Positions 7,995 to 16,681 are shown, counted from the stretch's first letter. The stretch is 64,000 nucleotides of DNA from Sphingobium jiangsuense (GCF_014196495.1 NZ_JACIDT010000004.1:124001-188000), one strand, 5' to 3'. The notes: a model not told the origin generated them from the sequence alone. Numbers and translations are program-made.

Positions 7995-9194
7995 ATGGCA
8001 ACCATCGCACCGCCCCAACCTGCCGTCCGGGAGGAGCGTCCGCCGCGCAAGCCGAGCGCGAGCCAGCTCGCGGCGGCGCGCAGCCTGCCGAACAACAAGG
8101 AAGCCGTGTGGCCGTCCTTCACCGAAAAGCTGCCCGCCAGCCTCTATGTCGATCAGGCCCGGTACGATGAGGAGCAGCAGAAGCTGTTCATGAACGTGCC
8201 GCTGCCGCTGGCGCCGTCCGCCTATCTGGAGGGGCCGGATTCCTTCGTCTGCCGCGACGGCTTCGGCCAGTCGGTGATCCTGACCCGCGACAAGCAGGGC
8301 AAGGTCCACGCGCTGGTCAACAGCTGCCGCCATCGCGGATCCCGCGTGACGGACAATGACGAGCCGGAACATGGCCGCCTGATGGTCTGCCCCTATCATG
8401 CATGGAGCTACGACCTCAGCGGCAAGCTGGTGGGCGTGCCGCGTCGCGAGGTGTTCGCCGATCTCGACAAGTCGCAGCTCGGGCTGGTGGAACTGCCCTG
8501 CATTGAGAAGGGCGGCGTCATCTGGGTCAAGATGAACCATATGGCCGATGACGATTTTTCCGACATACCGGACGAGCTGGCGCTGGATCTGGATGCGTTC
8601 GGCCTCGGCGACATGCACATGTTCGCGCTGCGCAAGCATGAGATTGAAGGCAATTGGAAGCTGATCCTGGACACCTTCCTGGAAGGCTATCACGTCATCC
8701 GCCTGCACGCGCGCACCATCGGCCCGATGTATGAGGACACCGTGGTCCGCGTCGACCGTTTCGGATCGCATCTGCGCCAGACCTCGGCACGGGTCGGCTT
8801 CACCCAGGATCTGCTGGAGCAGAATGTCGAATCGATCGATGATCTGCGGCGCGTGGTCACCTATGTCTACACGCTGTTCCCCAACGCCGCGCTGATCTTC
8901 AGCCAGGATTATTGCAACCTGCTGATCATGCAGCCCAAGGGCGTCGGCAAGACGATCGTGCACAATTTCATGCTGACCAACGTCAATCCGCAAAGCGAGA
9001 AGCTGCGGAAGAAGTGGGAAAAGTCGCTGATGATGACCAACGACCTCGCCTTCCCCGAAGATTTCGCCGCATCGGCGGCGACCTATCAGGGGCTGCTGAC
9101 CGGCGTGGTCAAGGAATTGATGATCGGCGGCATGGAAGTGGGCATGCAGCACTTCCACGATGTGCTGGAAACCAGGCTGAAAAGCATGGCCTGA
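7995..9194 (+). CDS. Rieske non-haem iron oxygenase, catalytic (alpha) subunit
   Basis: 399 residues. The Rieske [2Fe-2S] ligands are C111 and H113 (CRHRGS) and C132 and H135 (CPYHAW). The mononuclear iron histidines are H233 and H238 in DTFLEGYHVIRLH, an arrangement seen in aromatic ring-hydroxylating and demethylating oxygenases. A long basic, proline-rich N-terminal extension of about 60 residues precedes the Rieske domain. An AGGAGG-like ribosome site lies before the ATG. No beta subunit, ferredoxin or reductase gene is present anywhere in the window, so electrons must come from proteins encoded elsewhere. The enzyme could hydroxylate or dealkylate. Its substrate is unknown. Confidence 0.93.
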   Translation: MATIAPPQPAVREERPPRKPSASQLAAARSLPNNKEAVWPSFTEKLPASLYVDQARYDEEQQKLFMNVPLPLAPSAYLEGPDSFVCRDGFGQSVILTRDKQGKVHALVNSCRHRGSRVTDNDEPEHGRLMVCPYHAWSYDLSGKLVGVPRREVFADLDKSQLGLVELPCIEKGGVIWVKMNHMADDDFSDIPDELALDLDAFGLGDMHMFALRKHEIEGNWKLILDTFLEGYHVIRLHARTIGPMYEDTVVRVDRFGSHLRQTSARVGFTQDLLEQNVESIDDLRRVVTYVYTLFPNAALIFSQDYCNLLIMQPKGVGKTIVHNFMLTNVNPQSEKLRKKWEKSLMMTNDLAFPEDFAASAATYQGLLTGVVKELMIGGMEVGMQHFHDVLETRLKSMA

Positions 9195-9216
9195 CAAGAC
9201 CGGCGGTTGAGGATAG

Positions 9217-9248
9217 GGCTCGCCCGGAGCTGCCGGGCGGGCCTTTTT
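9217..9248 (+). terminator. Intrinsic terminator after the Rieske gene
   Basis: Eleven-base arms GGCTCGCCCGG and CCGGGCGGGCC pair fully when one T-G wobble is allowed, around the loop AGCTG, followed directly by TTTTT. It is 22 bases past the stop codon. This is the clearest rho-independent terminator in the window. Confidence 0.88.
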
Positions 9249-9310
9249 CCTTTGGCGAGAATATGGACCTTGAAACCAGATTGGAGCGGGGAGCGGATGT
9301 TCCTACACCC

Positions 9311-9418
9311 GTTCGCCCTGAGCTTGTCGACCCGAAGGGCGGGCGAAGCCCAACGGCTGTACTTCCTTCCTTCTTCACTTCCATCAAAGGACAGGGCTTC
9401 GACAAGCTCAGCCTGAAC
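9311..9418. repeat. REP-like inverted pair, first location
   Basis: GTTCGCCCTGAGCTTGTCGA at 9311-9330 faces an inverted partner at 9399-9418, whose reverse complement reads GTTCAGGCTGAGCTTGTCGA. The same unit recurs, again as an inverted pair, at 25031-25122. The 9195-9501 gap holds only the terminator and this element; no gene is visible in it. Confidence 0.75.
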
Positions 9419-9501
9419 GGCTTCTTACACCATCCTTATATTCGCTTTCAGCCGTTCCCGCCATAAGACGACCGTCCGCGCCGTTGACCCCCGACCCTCG
9501 C

Positions 9502-9912
9502 TCAGCCCCTCTCGCGCGTCCAGATCAGTTCGTCATGCGATTTGACCCCATCGGCGGTGACATGTCCGTCGGTCGTCAGCATCATGTCGCCCTCCGGCGT
9601 GAAGCTGATGGTGCGCACCAGCGTGCGGCCGATCAGGTCGCTGATCGAGCAGGCGTCCAGCCGATGCGACACCGTCGCGCCCTCCACCGTCCATCGCCCC
9701 GAATAGGCGAGGAAGGTCGACCATTGCTGCGGCGCCCGGCCCTCCACCCAGTCCTGGCTCATCAGGAAGGCGCACATCAGGCCGCTGTCGTCATAGATCA
9801 GCCGCCCGGTCGCGTCCTCGCCCATCGGGTGGCGGTAGAATGCGCCGTTGCGGAAGCGCCGCAGGCTGACCAGCGACCATGCGCCCAGCACCTTCTCTCT
9901 CAACTCGCTCAT
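9502..9912 (-). CDS. Lipocalin-like domain protein
   Basis: 136 residues, no signal peptide. The start GAWSLVSL, the central LIYDDSGLMCAFLM segment and the alternating beta-strand pattern (WTVEGATVSHRLD, RTISFTPEGDMML) match the small lipocalin_5-type beta-barrel proteins often found beside catabolic gene clusters. They may bind a hydrophobic ligand, but no activity is established. It is 19 bases downstream of the acyl-CoA dehydrogenase gene on the same strand and probably cotranscribed with it. Confidence 0.78.
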   Translation of the reverse strand: MSELREKVLGAWSLVSLRRFRNGAFYRHPMGEDATGRLIYDDSGLMCAFLMSQDWVEGRAPQQWSTFLAYSGRWTVEGATVSHRLDACSISDLIGRTLVRTISFTPEGDMMLTTDGHVTADGVKSHDELIWTRERG

Positions 9913-9931
9913 CGCTTCCCTTCCTTCCGGT

Positions 9932-11077
9932 TCAGGCCGCGCGCAGCCGGGTCAGCCGGTCGAACCGGGCGAGATGATGGTCGACCGATCCATAATCATG
10001 CTCCAGCACGGTCGCGCGCTTGAAATAATGGGTGACGGCCATCTCCTCGGTCATTCCCATCCCGCCGTGCAGCTGGATCGCGTTCTGGCCGACGAACCGG
10101 CAGGCATTGGCAACCGTGACCTTGGCCGAGGACGCCGCCAGCGCGCGCTCGACCGGGTCGAGCGGCAGCTTGAGCGTCGCCAGATACATGGCGCTGGTCG
10201 CCATTTCGACCTGCATGAACATGTCGACCATGCGATGCTGGAGCACCTGGAAGGACGCGATCGGCTGGCCGAACTGGCGGCGCTGCTTGGTATAATCGAC
10301 GGTGGCGTCGAGCATGAAGCGGGTGATGCCGACCGCCTCGGCGCTGAGCGCCGCGATCGCGCGGTCGCCCGCCTGCTCGACGAGGGGCAGCGCGCCGCCC
10401 TCCGGCCCGATCAGCGCGTCGGCGCCGAGGGCCACATCGTTCAGCGTCACGTCGGCGGCGCGGCGGCCGTCGATCGTCGGATAGGCGGTGAGCGTGACGC
10501 CCGGCGCAGCGCGATCGACAAGGAACAGCGAGAGGCCCTCCGCCTCGCCCGTCGCGCCGCCGGTGCGGGCGGTGACGATCAGCTTCGATGCCCAGGGTGC
10601 CCCGGCGACGACCGCCTTGGCGCCGGACAGGCGCCAGCCCGCGCCGTCGCGGGTCGCACGGGTGGCGGCATCGCGGAAGGAGAAGCGCGCGGTCGGCTCC
10701 GACCAGGCGAGCACGGCGATGGTTTCGCCGGCAGCGATCTCGCCCAGCAGCGCGTGCGCGGCCGCGCCGCCCGCCGCTTCGAGCAGCGAGGCCGCGACCA
10801 CCGCGCATTCCAGATAAGGCTCGATCACCAGCGCGCGGCCCAGTTCTTCCATGATCACCATCTGGTCGACGGGCCCGCCGTCGAGGCCGCCAACGCTTTC
10901 CGGCAGGGCGACGCCAAGGATGCCGAGTTCCGACGCCAGCGCGCGCCACATATCGGCGCGCCAGCCCGTATCCGACAGGCTGGCCTGCCGCCGCGCCTCA
11001 AAGCTGTAGTGCTCGCGCAGCCAGGCGGCGAGATTGTCGCGCAGCATGCGCTGTTCGTCGGTGAAGCTGAAATCCAT
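9932..11077 (-). CDS. Acyl-CoA dehydrogenase family protein, no canonical catalytic Glu
   Basis: 381 residues from the ATG at 11077 (MDFSFTDEQ, a typical family start; an in-frame ATG at 11116 would add 13 residues). Flavin-site motifs are present: RRQFGQPIASFQ and QLHGGMGMTEE. The C-terminus has no equivalent of the IYEGTSQ segment that holds the catalytic Glu in medium-chain dehydrogenases. Such proteins often form the second subunit of heteromeric steroid-type dehydrogenases, or use a base elsewhere. It heads a two-gene unit with the lipocalin-like protein, divergent from the hydrolase, with a shared palindrome between them. Confidence 0.9.
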   Translation of the reverse strand: MDFSFTDEQRMLRDNLAAWLREHYSFEARRQASLSDTGWRADMWRALASELGILGVALPESVGGLDGGPVDQMVIMEELGRALVIEPYLECAVVAASLLEAAGGAAAHALLGEIAAGETIAVLAWSEPTARFSFRDAATRATRDGAGWRLSGAKAVVAGAPWASKLIVTARTGGATGEAEGLSLFLVDRAAPGVTLTAYPTIDGRRAADVTLNDVALGADALIGPEGGALPLVEQAGDRAIAALSAEAVGITRFMLDATVDYTKQRRQFGQPIASFQVLQHRMVDMFMQVEMATSAMYLATLKLPLDPVERALAASSAKVTVANACRFVGQNAIQLHGGMGMTEEMAVTHYFKRATVLEHDYGSVDHHLARFDRLTRLRAA

Positions 11078-11144
11078 GCGCTTGTTCGCCCATTTCCTGT
11101 GTTCGGGCCCGACCATAGCCGCCCCGGTATGGATTTCAATGTAA

Positions 11145-11156
11145 TTGATCGATTAG
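11145..11156. promoter_or_regulatory. Shared operator-like palindrome, site 2
   Basis: TTGATCGATTAG, 11 of 12 matches. The surrounding 20 bases, 11141-11160, also fit the longer dyad and end CTAG. It lies in the divergent gap between the acyl-CoA dehydrogenase (start 11077) and the hydrolase (start 11218). Confidence 0.7.
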
Positions 11157-11217
11157 CTAGTTGATTTTTGCCGCAATCCGGTTTCTGCTGCCGGGGTCAG
11201 TGAAAGGAATGATCGCC

Positions 11218-12072
11218 ATGCTCAGCCGCGTCCAACGCTTCCGTTCCGCCGATGGCACCCCGATCGTCGCCGATATCGTCGGCGCGCCGGACCGGCCCAC
11301 GGTCGTGCTGGCGCATGGCGGCGGGCAGACCCGGCACAGCTGGAACGGCGCGTTGCGGGCGCTGGCGGGGGAAGGCTATCGCGTCATCAACTATGACGGG
11401 CGCGGTCATGGCGACAGCGGCTGGTCGTCCGACGGCGTCTATACGCTGGACCTGCGCGCGCAGGATCTGCGGGCGGTTCTCACCGGGACAACCGGCCCGG
11501 TGGCGCTGGTCGGCGCCTCGATGGGCGGCGCGACGGCGATGAAGCTGGTGAGCGACGGCTATCGCCCGGCCGCGCTGATATTGGTGGACATCGTGCCACG
11601 GCCGGAAAAGGCCGGGGTCCAGCGCATCATCGCCTTCATGCGCGGCCATCCCGACGGCTTCGCCTCGCTTGAGGAGGCCGCCGCCGCGATCGCCGCCTAT
11701 AATCCCGATCGCCCCCGCCCCAGCAGCCCGGAGGGGCTGCACCGTAATCTACGCCTCGGCGCGGACGGGCGCTATCGCTGGCACTGGGACCCGATGATCG
11801 TGCAGCGCACCGAGGCGCTGGAGCGGTCGGAGATCGAGGATGCGATGGCGGGACTGGCGCAGGCGCGCTCGGTGCCCGCGCTGGTGGTGCGCGGCATGCA
11901 CAGCGACGTGGTGAGCGACGAGAGCATCGACCATTTCCGCACCGTCCTGCCCCATCTGGAGGTGTTTCAGGTGCCCGGTGCCGGCCATATGGTCGCCGGC
12001 GATCGCAACGATGCGTTCAACGGTGGCATAGTGGATTTTCTGCACCGGCATATGCCGGTCATGGCGTCCTGA
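11218..12072 (+). CDS. Alpha/beta-hydrolase
   Basis: 284 residues from the ATG at 11218, chosen because GAAAGGA ends nine bases upstream. An ATG at 11209 abuts that site. HGGGQTRHSW forms the oxyanion-hole region, the nucleophile elbow is GASMGG, and the acid and histidine are expected around ALVVRGMHSDVV and GAGHMVAGD. It is a cytosolic esterase, lactonase or thioesterase of the single-domain type. In this setting it could open a lactone or hydrolyse an ester to feed the ligases, but that is inference. It converges on the TetR gene 22 bases away. Confidence 0.88.
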   Translation: MLSRVQRFRSADGTPIVADIVGAPDRPTVVLAHGGGQTRHSWNGALRALAGEGYRVINYDGRGHGDSGWSSDGVYTLDLRAQDLRAVLTGTTGPVALVGASMGGATAMKLVSDGYRPAALILVDIVPRPEKAGVQRIIAFMRGHPDGFASLEEAAAAIAAYNPDRPRPSSPEGLHRNLRLGADGRYRWHWDPMIVQRTEALERSEIEDAMAGLAQARSVPALVVRGMHSDVVSDESIDHFRTVLPHLEVFQVPGAGHMVAGDRNDAFNGGIVDFLHRHMPVMAS

Positions 12073-12094
12073 CCAGCGCCACCCGCGCCGCCGT

Positions 12095-12730
12095 TCAGGC
12101 CCGCTGGCCCTCTTCCGTCAATATGCCGCCCAGCACCATATCGAGCAGGGCATTGGTGTAGGCCCGCTTCAGATCCTCGTCGATCCGCTCGATGCCGAAC
12201 GCGTGGTTCAGCACATGCTGGCCGAAGAACAACTGATCGCACGCGCCCAGCACGATGAAATAGAACATCATCGGGTCGATATGCTTGAACTGGCCGCTGT
12301 CCATTCCCTGCTGCAACAGCTGGCGCTGGGTTTCGGCGAGCGGCTTGGAGATCTTCTCCGACACCTTTATCGCCAGTTCCTGCTCCATCAGCATCGCGTG
12401 GATGAGGCGGTTCACGAACGGATAGCGGAAATAGACGTTGATGATGCCCTTGATGTGGAGCTTCAGCTTCTCCACCACCGGCAGGTCCATCTCGACCAGG
12501 CCCTTGAGCTGTTCCAGCCCCGGCCCCAGCACGTCCTCGACCAGCGCGAGCATCAATCCGTTCTTGCTGCCGAAATAATATTTGACCAGCGCGGAGTTCA
12601 ACTGCGACCGCTGCGCAATTTCGTTGAGGGAGACCTCGATCGTGCCCCGCTCGATCATCAGATCGGCCGCCGCGCGCAAGAGGATCGCGCGGGACGAGGT
12701 CTTTTCCGTCACTTTTTCTACTGTGGCCAT
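12095..12730 (-). CDS. TetR-family transcriptional regulator
   Basis: 211 residues. The N-terminal helix-turn-helix spans about 34-54 (SLNEIAQRSQLNSALVKYYF) and is followed by GSKNGLM, the classic TetR start of helix 4. The remaining 150 residues are helical, with a hydrophobic ligand and dimer domain. It is the only transcriptional repressor recognised in the window. Its own upstream region holds a weaker copy of the shared palindrome (12775-12786) and a TTGATTGG direct repeat, so it may repress itself and the units described here. A CoA thioester inducer would suit the setting but is inferred. Confidence 0.92.
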   Translation of the reverse strand: MATVEKVTEKTSSRAILLRAAADLMIERGTIEVSLNEIAQRSQLNSALVKYYFGSKNGLMLALVEDVLGPGLEQLKGLVEMDLPVVEKLKLHIKGIINVYFRYPFVNRLIHAMLMEQELAIKVSEKISKPLAETQRQLLQQGMDSGQFKHIDPMMFYFIVLGACDQLFFGQHVLNHAFGIERIDEDLKRAYTNALLDMVLGGILTEEGQRA

Positions 12731-12752
12731 ACTGGCTTTGCCCGATTGCTTA

Positions 12753-12786
12753 TTGATTGGTTGATTGATCCCCCGCTATCGATCAA
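12753..12786. promoter_or_regulatory. Operator region of the TetR gene, site 3
   Basis: 12775-12786 read on the minus strand is TTGATCGATAGC, 9 of 12 matches to the shared palindrome. Next to it, at 12753-12770, TTGATTGGTTGATTGATC repeats the half-site TTGATTG. Both lie within about 60 bases upstream of the regulator's start. Confidence 0.5.
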
Positions 12787-12823
12787 CAGTCCCCGCTTGG
12801 CAACAAAATTCTACTGTTTGTGA

Positions 12824-13945
12824 CTATTCATCGGAGTGGCGTTCTGTTTGTCCGGGGTCGACCCCGTCCGATCCTTGTTCCTCCAGCCATGACGCGGCGT
12901 CCGGGCGGAAGCCGCCACGGGGCGGATCGCACGGCGTCGCCGAGTAGCGCGGCGCCGGGGCCGGCTGGGCCACGCCGTTGACCTCGACAAAGGCCCCGCG
13001 CGCGACATTGTGCGGATGGGACAGCGCCTCGCTCATCGACAGCACCGGCGCGACGCAGGCGTCCGTGCCGTCGAACAGGCCGCACAGATCCTCGCGCGTG
13101 CGCGCGGCGATGGCGGCGGCGATCTTCGCCTTCTGCGCGGACCAGCGCGCCGGATCATTCTGCTCGTCCAGATCGGGATCACCGGCCAGGCCGAGCCGGT
13201 CGCGCAGGATCGCGTAGAATTGCGGCTCGATCGATCCGACCGAGACGAACTGCCCGTCCTTCGTCCGAAACGTGTCATAATAGGCGGCGCCGGTATCGAG
13301 CAGGTTGACGCCGCGTTCCTCGCGCCAGCCGCCATTGGCCCGGAAGCCCCAGATCATCGCCATCAGCAGCGCCGATCCGTCGGTCATCGCGCAGTCGACC
13401 ACCTGCCCCTTGCCGCCCGCCTTCACCGCCAGCAGCGCGGAAACCATGCCGAAGGCGAGCAGCATGCCGCCGCCGCCGAAATCGCCGACGAGGTTGATCG
13501 GCGGCGTCGGCTGCCCGCCCGCACGGCCGAGCGCGCCCAGCACGCCGGAAATGGAGATATAGTTGATGTCGTGACCGGCCAGCGGGGCGAGCGGGCCCTC
13601 CTGCCCCCAGCCGGTCATCCGGCCGAAGACGAGGCGGGGATTGTCCGCCAGCAGCACGTCGGGGCCCAGCCCCAGCCGCTCCATGACGCCCGGCCGATAC
13701 CCCTCGATCACCCCCTCGGCGGTGCGCAGCAACTCGCGCAGCCGCGCAACCTGCCGCGGGTCCTTGAGGTCCATTTCCAGCCGGGCGCGCGAGCGCAGCA
13801 GCGGGTCCCACGGGTCGGGCGGCGTTCCCGGCCGTTCGATGCGGATGACCTCCGCGCCGTTGTCCGCCAGCATCATGCCGGCGAACGGCGTGGGGCCGAT
13901 CCCCGCCATCTCCACGATGCGGATGCCTTGCAGCGGACCGGCCAT
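12824..13945 (-). CDS. Alpha-methylacyl-CoA racemase (CaiB/BaiF, class III CoA-transferase family)
   Basis: 373 residues. Predicted to interconvert 2R- and 2S-methylacyl-CoA. The N-terminus MAGIGPTPFAGMMLADNGAEV is the racemase version of the family. The two catalytic residues known from racemases are present as H125 (GHDINY) and D155 (NLVGDFGGGG), separated by the usual spacing. A GGGAGG ribosome site precedes the ATG. It is the last gene of the seven-gene operon. The racemase lets acyl-CoA dehydrogenases work on methyl-branched chains such as isoprenoids or sterol side chains. A true CoA-transferase role is less likely given this residue pattern. Confidence 0.9.
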   Translation of the reverse strand: MAGPLQGIRIVEMAGIGPTPFAGMMLADNGAEVIRIERPGTPPDPWDPLLRSRARLEMDLKDPRQVARLRELLRTAEGVIEGYRPGVMERLGLGPDVLLADNPRLVFGRMTGWGQEGPLAPLAGHDINYISISGVLGALGRAGGQPTPPINLVGDFGGGGMLLAFGMVSALLAVKAGGKGQVVDCAMTDGSALLMAMIWGFRANGGWREERGVNLLDTGAAYYDTFRTKDGQFVSVGSIEPQFYAILRDRLGLAGDPDLDEQNDPARWSAQKAKIAAAIAARTREDLCGLFDGTDACVAPVLSMSEALSHPHNVARGAFVEVNGVAQPAPAPRYSATPCDPPRGGFRPDAASWLEEQGSDGVDPGQTERHSDE

Positions 13946-13968
13946 GCGCCTCGCCCTCCCCGCTTCCG

Positions 13969-14745
13969 TCAGCGCGGCGCCATGCGGATGGCGCCGTCGA
14001 GGCGGACATCCTCGCCGTTGAAATAGCTGTTACGGCACATTTCGACCGCCAGCGACGCATATTCGGCGGGATCGCCGAAGCGCTTGGGGAAAGGCACGCT
14101 GGCGGCCAGCGCTTCCTTCACATTGTCCGGCGCGCCGTTCATCAGCGGCGTGTTGAAGATGCCGGGCAGGATGGTGTTGACGCGGATGCCGTCCCCCATC
14201 AGGTCGCGCGCGACCGGCAGGGTCAGGCCGACGATCCCGCCCTTGGACGCCGAATAGGCCGCCTGACCCATCTGCCCGTCCTCCGCCGCGACCGAGGCGG
14301 TATTGACGATCGCGCCGCGCTCGCCATCCTCCATCGGCTCCAGCGACAGCATGCCCGCCGCCGACTTGGCGATGCAGCGGAAGGTCCCGACCAGATTGAT
14401 CTGGATGATCTTGTTGAACTCGTCGATCGGGAAATGCTTGACCGTCCCGTCCTTCGCGCGCGAGGCGGTCTTGTACGCATTGCCCGTGCCCGCGCAGTTG
14501 ACGAGGATGCGCTCCTGCCCATGGGCCGCGCGCGCCTTCTCGAAGCCCGCGTCGACCGACGCGTCGTCGGTGACGTTGACGGGGCAGAAGACGCCGCCGA
14601 TCTCGCCCGCCACCTTCTCGCCCGCCTCGGCATTCAGGTCGAAGATCGCGACCTTCACGCCAGCCGCCGCCAGCGCCCGCGCCGTCGCTTCGCCCAGACC
14701 GCTTGCGCCGCCCGTCACCACCGCTGCCGCACCATCAAGTTTCAT
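13969..14745 (-). CDS. SDR, 3-hydroxyacyl-CoA dehydrogenase type 2 (HSD10)-like
   Basis: 258 residues. VVTGGASGLG at 9-18, a long insert between NCAGTGNAYKT and the catalytic region, the NTASVAAEDGQMGQAAYSASK active site, and NTILPGIFNTPLM all resemble the type 2 3-hydroxyacyl-CoA and 2-methyl-3-hydroxyacyl-CoA dehydrogenases. It would oxidise the 3-hydroxyl of a (possibly methyl-branched) acyl-CoA with NAD. Its place directly before the racemase and behind the crotonases fits that step. Confidence is high for the fold and moderate for the acyl-CoA substrate. Confidence 0.88.
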   Translation of the reverse strand: MKLDGAAAVVTGGASGLGEATARALAAAGVKVAIFDLNAEAGEKVAGEIGGVFCPVNVTDDASVDAGFEKARAAHGQERILVNCAGTGNAYKTASRAKDGTVKHFPIDEFNKIIQINLVGTFRCIAKSAAGMLSLEPMEDGERGAIVNTASVAAEDGQMGQAAYSASKGGIVGLTLPVARDLMGDGIRVNTILPGIFNTPLMNGAPDNVKEALAASVPFPKRFGDPAEYASLAVEMCRNSYFNGEDVRLDGAIRMAPR

Positions 14746-14783
14746 GATATTTCCCCATCATTCAAAGGTTTGTTGTTGAACAT

Positions 14784-15854
14784 TCATACCGCCTGCGCGC
14801 GTTCCACCTGCTGGCGCGCGCGGGCGGCCAGCAGGGGCAGGGCGTCGACGATCTCGCCGGGATTGCCGGAGGATGCGGTGCCGCGCAGATGGCGGCCCTT
14901 GATCCCGTGGATGATCGAGGCGAGGCGGAACATGTTGTAGGCGACATAGAAATCGAGATGCCCGATCCGCTCGCGCCCGGTGCGTCGGCAATAGCGCGCG
15001 AGATAATCCTCCTCCGTCGGCAGGCCGAGCGCGGGCAGGTCGAACCCTTCCAGCCCGCCGCCGATCGCCGGGGGCAGGCGGTACATCATCATGTGGAAGG
15101 TGAAATCCGCGAGCGGATCGCCCAGCGTGGACAATTCCCAGTCGAGCACGGCGACGATACGCGGCTCGGTCGGGTGGAAGATCATGTTGTCCACGCGGAA
15201 ATCGCCGTGGAAGATCGCCGCCCCCTGCTCCTCCGGCAGATTGGCGGGCAGCCATTCGCACAGCATGTCCATGTCGGCGAGGCGGCCTGCCTGCGGATCG
15301 TCCCGATATTGGCGGATCCAGCGCGCGACCTGCCGCGACAGGAAGCCTTCGGGCCGGCCATAGTCGGCGAGGCCAGCCGAAATCGGGTCGATCCGGTGCA
15401 GCCGGGCGATGGTGTCGTTCATCGCGTCGAAGCAGGCGACCCGCTCCGCCTGCGGCAATTGGGGAAAGGCCGATTGCCAGAAGATGCGGCCCTCGACCAT
15501 CTCCATCACGTAGAACCAGCTGCCGATGACGCTATCGTCGGTGCACAGGCCGTAAAGCTTCGGCACAGGGAAGCCCGCCTCCCCCAGCGCGCCGATGACG
15601 CGCGCCTCCCGATCCACCGCATGCGCGCCCTTCAGCAGCACGCCCGCAGGCTTGCGGCGCAGCACATAGGCGCGGTTGCCGGTGACGAGCCTGAAGGTCG
15701 GGTTGGATTGGCCGCCCGCGAACTGCTCGACGCGGAGAGGTCCGCTATAATCGGGGATCGTCTCGCCCAGCCACCGCTCCAGCCGCGCCTCGTCGAAGCG
15801 ATGCTCCGCCCGGACCGGGCCGGACCCGCTGAAGAGGGCGGACGGGTCGGCCAT
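14784..15854 (-). CDS. Phosphotransferase of the ACAD10/11-LvaA type (APH fold)
   Basis: 356 residues from the ATG at 15854, whose first base overlaps the upstream SDR stop (TGATG). GGQSNPTFRL (47-56) is the nucleotide loop, HGDFRVDN (216-223) holds the catalytic Asp218, and DWELSTLGD (238-246) is the metal-binding segment, so kinase activity is plausible. This subfamily phosphorylates the 4-hydroxyl of 4-hydroxyacyl-CoA in levulinate breakdown (LvaA) and in animal ACAD10/11. Here it sits with beta-oxidation genes and no antibiotic genes, so an aminoglycoside role is unlikely. A second copy is at 20936-21955. Confidence 0.88.
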   Translation of the reverse strand: MADPSALFSGSGPVRAEHRFDEARLERWLGETIPDYSGPLRVEQFAGGQSNPTFRLVTGNRAYVLRRKPAGVLLKGAHAVDREARVIGALGEAGFPVPKLYGLCTDDSVIGSWFYVMEMVEGRIFWQSAFPQLPQAERVACFDAMNDTIARLHRIDPISAGLADYGRPEGFLSRQVARWIRQYRDDPQAGRLADMDMLCEWLPANLPEEQGAAIFHGDFRVDNMIFHPTEPRIVAVLDWELSTLGDPLADFTFHMMMYRLPPAIGGGLEGFDLPALGLPTEEDYLARYCRRTGRERIGHLDFYVAYNMFRLASIIHGIKGRHLRGTASSGNPGEIVDALPLLAARARQQVERAQAV

Positions 15855-16666
15855 CAGCCCCGCACCGGCACCGTCAGCGCATCCGCCGACGCATCGCCCA
15901 ATATCATGCCGCCGTCGCAATCGATGATCGCACCGGTGACATAGGGCGCATTGTCGCTCGACAGGAACACCGCCATGTCGGCGATGTCGCGCTTGCGGCC
16001 GTAATCGCGCAGCGGAATGCGGCCCTTGATCGCGGCGGTCGCTGCCTCGCTCGCCGCCAGCTTCGACATGCCCGCCGTGTCGGCGATGGGGCCGGGTGCG
16101 ATCGCGTTGACGCGCACGCCCGCCGGGCCCCATTCCATCGCGAGCGTCTGGGTCAGCAGGTTGATGCCCGCCTTCGCCGCGCAGGCATGGGCCTGAAACA
16201 TGACCGGCCGCTTGCCCTGCGCGGCCGTGATCGCCAGCAGCGAGGCGCCGGGCCTGGCGATATAGTCCCACGCCGCGCGAAACACGTTGAAGGTGCCGAT
16301 CAGGTCGATCTCCACCACGGTACGGAAGGCGTTGGCGGAAAGGCCCACCACCGGCGACAGGAAATTGCCCGCCGCGCCGGAAACCAGCACGTCGATCGGC
16401 CCCAGCGCGTCATGCGTCGCCTTCAGCGCCTCCTCGACCGCCGCATAGTCGCGCACGTCGGTGGAGCGGCCGATCATCCGGCCGCTGCCCGCCTCCTCCA
16501 GCTGGCCGACCGCGCCCGCGACCCGGTCGGCGTCGCGGCTGATGATCGAGACATTGGCGCCCAGCTCGGCGAAGCGCAGGCCGATCCCCAGATTGATGCC
16601 GCTCGAACCGCCCGCGATGAACACGGTCTTGCCGGCGCAGGCATTGGGTATGAACAGGTCCGTCAT
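15854..16666 (-). CDS. SDR, 2,4-dienoyl-CoA reductase-like
   Basis: 270 residues. The glycine motif is GGSSGINLGIGLRFA (about 19-33), and SGAAGNFL replaces the usual NNAG. These features, with the QAHACAAKAGINLLTQTLA helix lacking the standard YxxxK, are typical of SDR-type 2,4-dienoyl-CoA reductases (peroxisomal DECR). The enzyme would reduce dienoyl-CoA intermediates of unsaturated chains with NADPH. It is the fourth gene of the operon, translationally coupled to the phosphotransferase by a one-base overlap. Confidence 0.86.
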   Translation of the reverse strand: MTDLFIPNACAGKTVFIAGGSSGINLGIGLRFAELGANVSIISRDADRVAGAVGQLEEAGSGRMIGRSTDVRDYAAVEEALKATHDALGPIDVLVSGAAGNFLSPVVGLSANAFRTVVEIDLIGTFNVFRAAWDYIARPGASLLAITAAQGKRPVMFQAHACAAKAGINLLTQTLAMEWGPAGVRVNAIAPGPIADTAGMSKLAASEAATAAIKGRIPLRDYGRKRDIADMAVFLSSDNAPYVTGAIIDCDGGMILGDASADALTVPVRG

Positions 16667-16681
16667 GATGCCTTGCTCCCT

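Noticed and set aside
9207..9416. Short open frames after the Rieske gene
   Set aside because: They cross the intrinsic terminator and the REP-like pair and have no start signal.
12753..12790. Reading all AT-rich promoter patches as ordinary -10 boxes
   Set aside because: A -10 box would not be palindromic around ATCGAT, nor keep the same 12 to 20 bases at varying distances from the start codon. Some weaker sites (7944, 26713, 45778) may still be simple promoter elements and were scored low.
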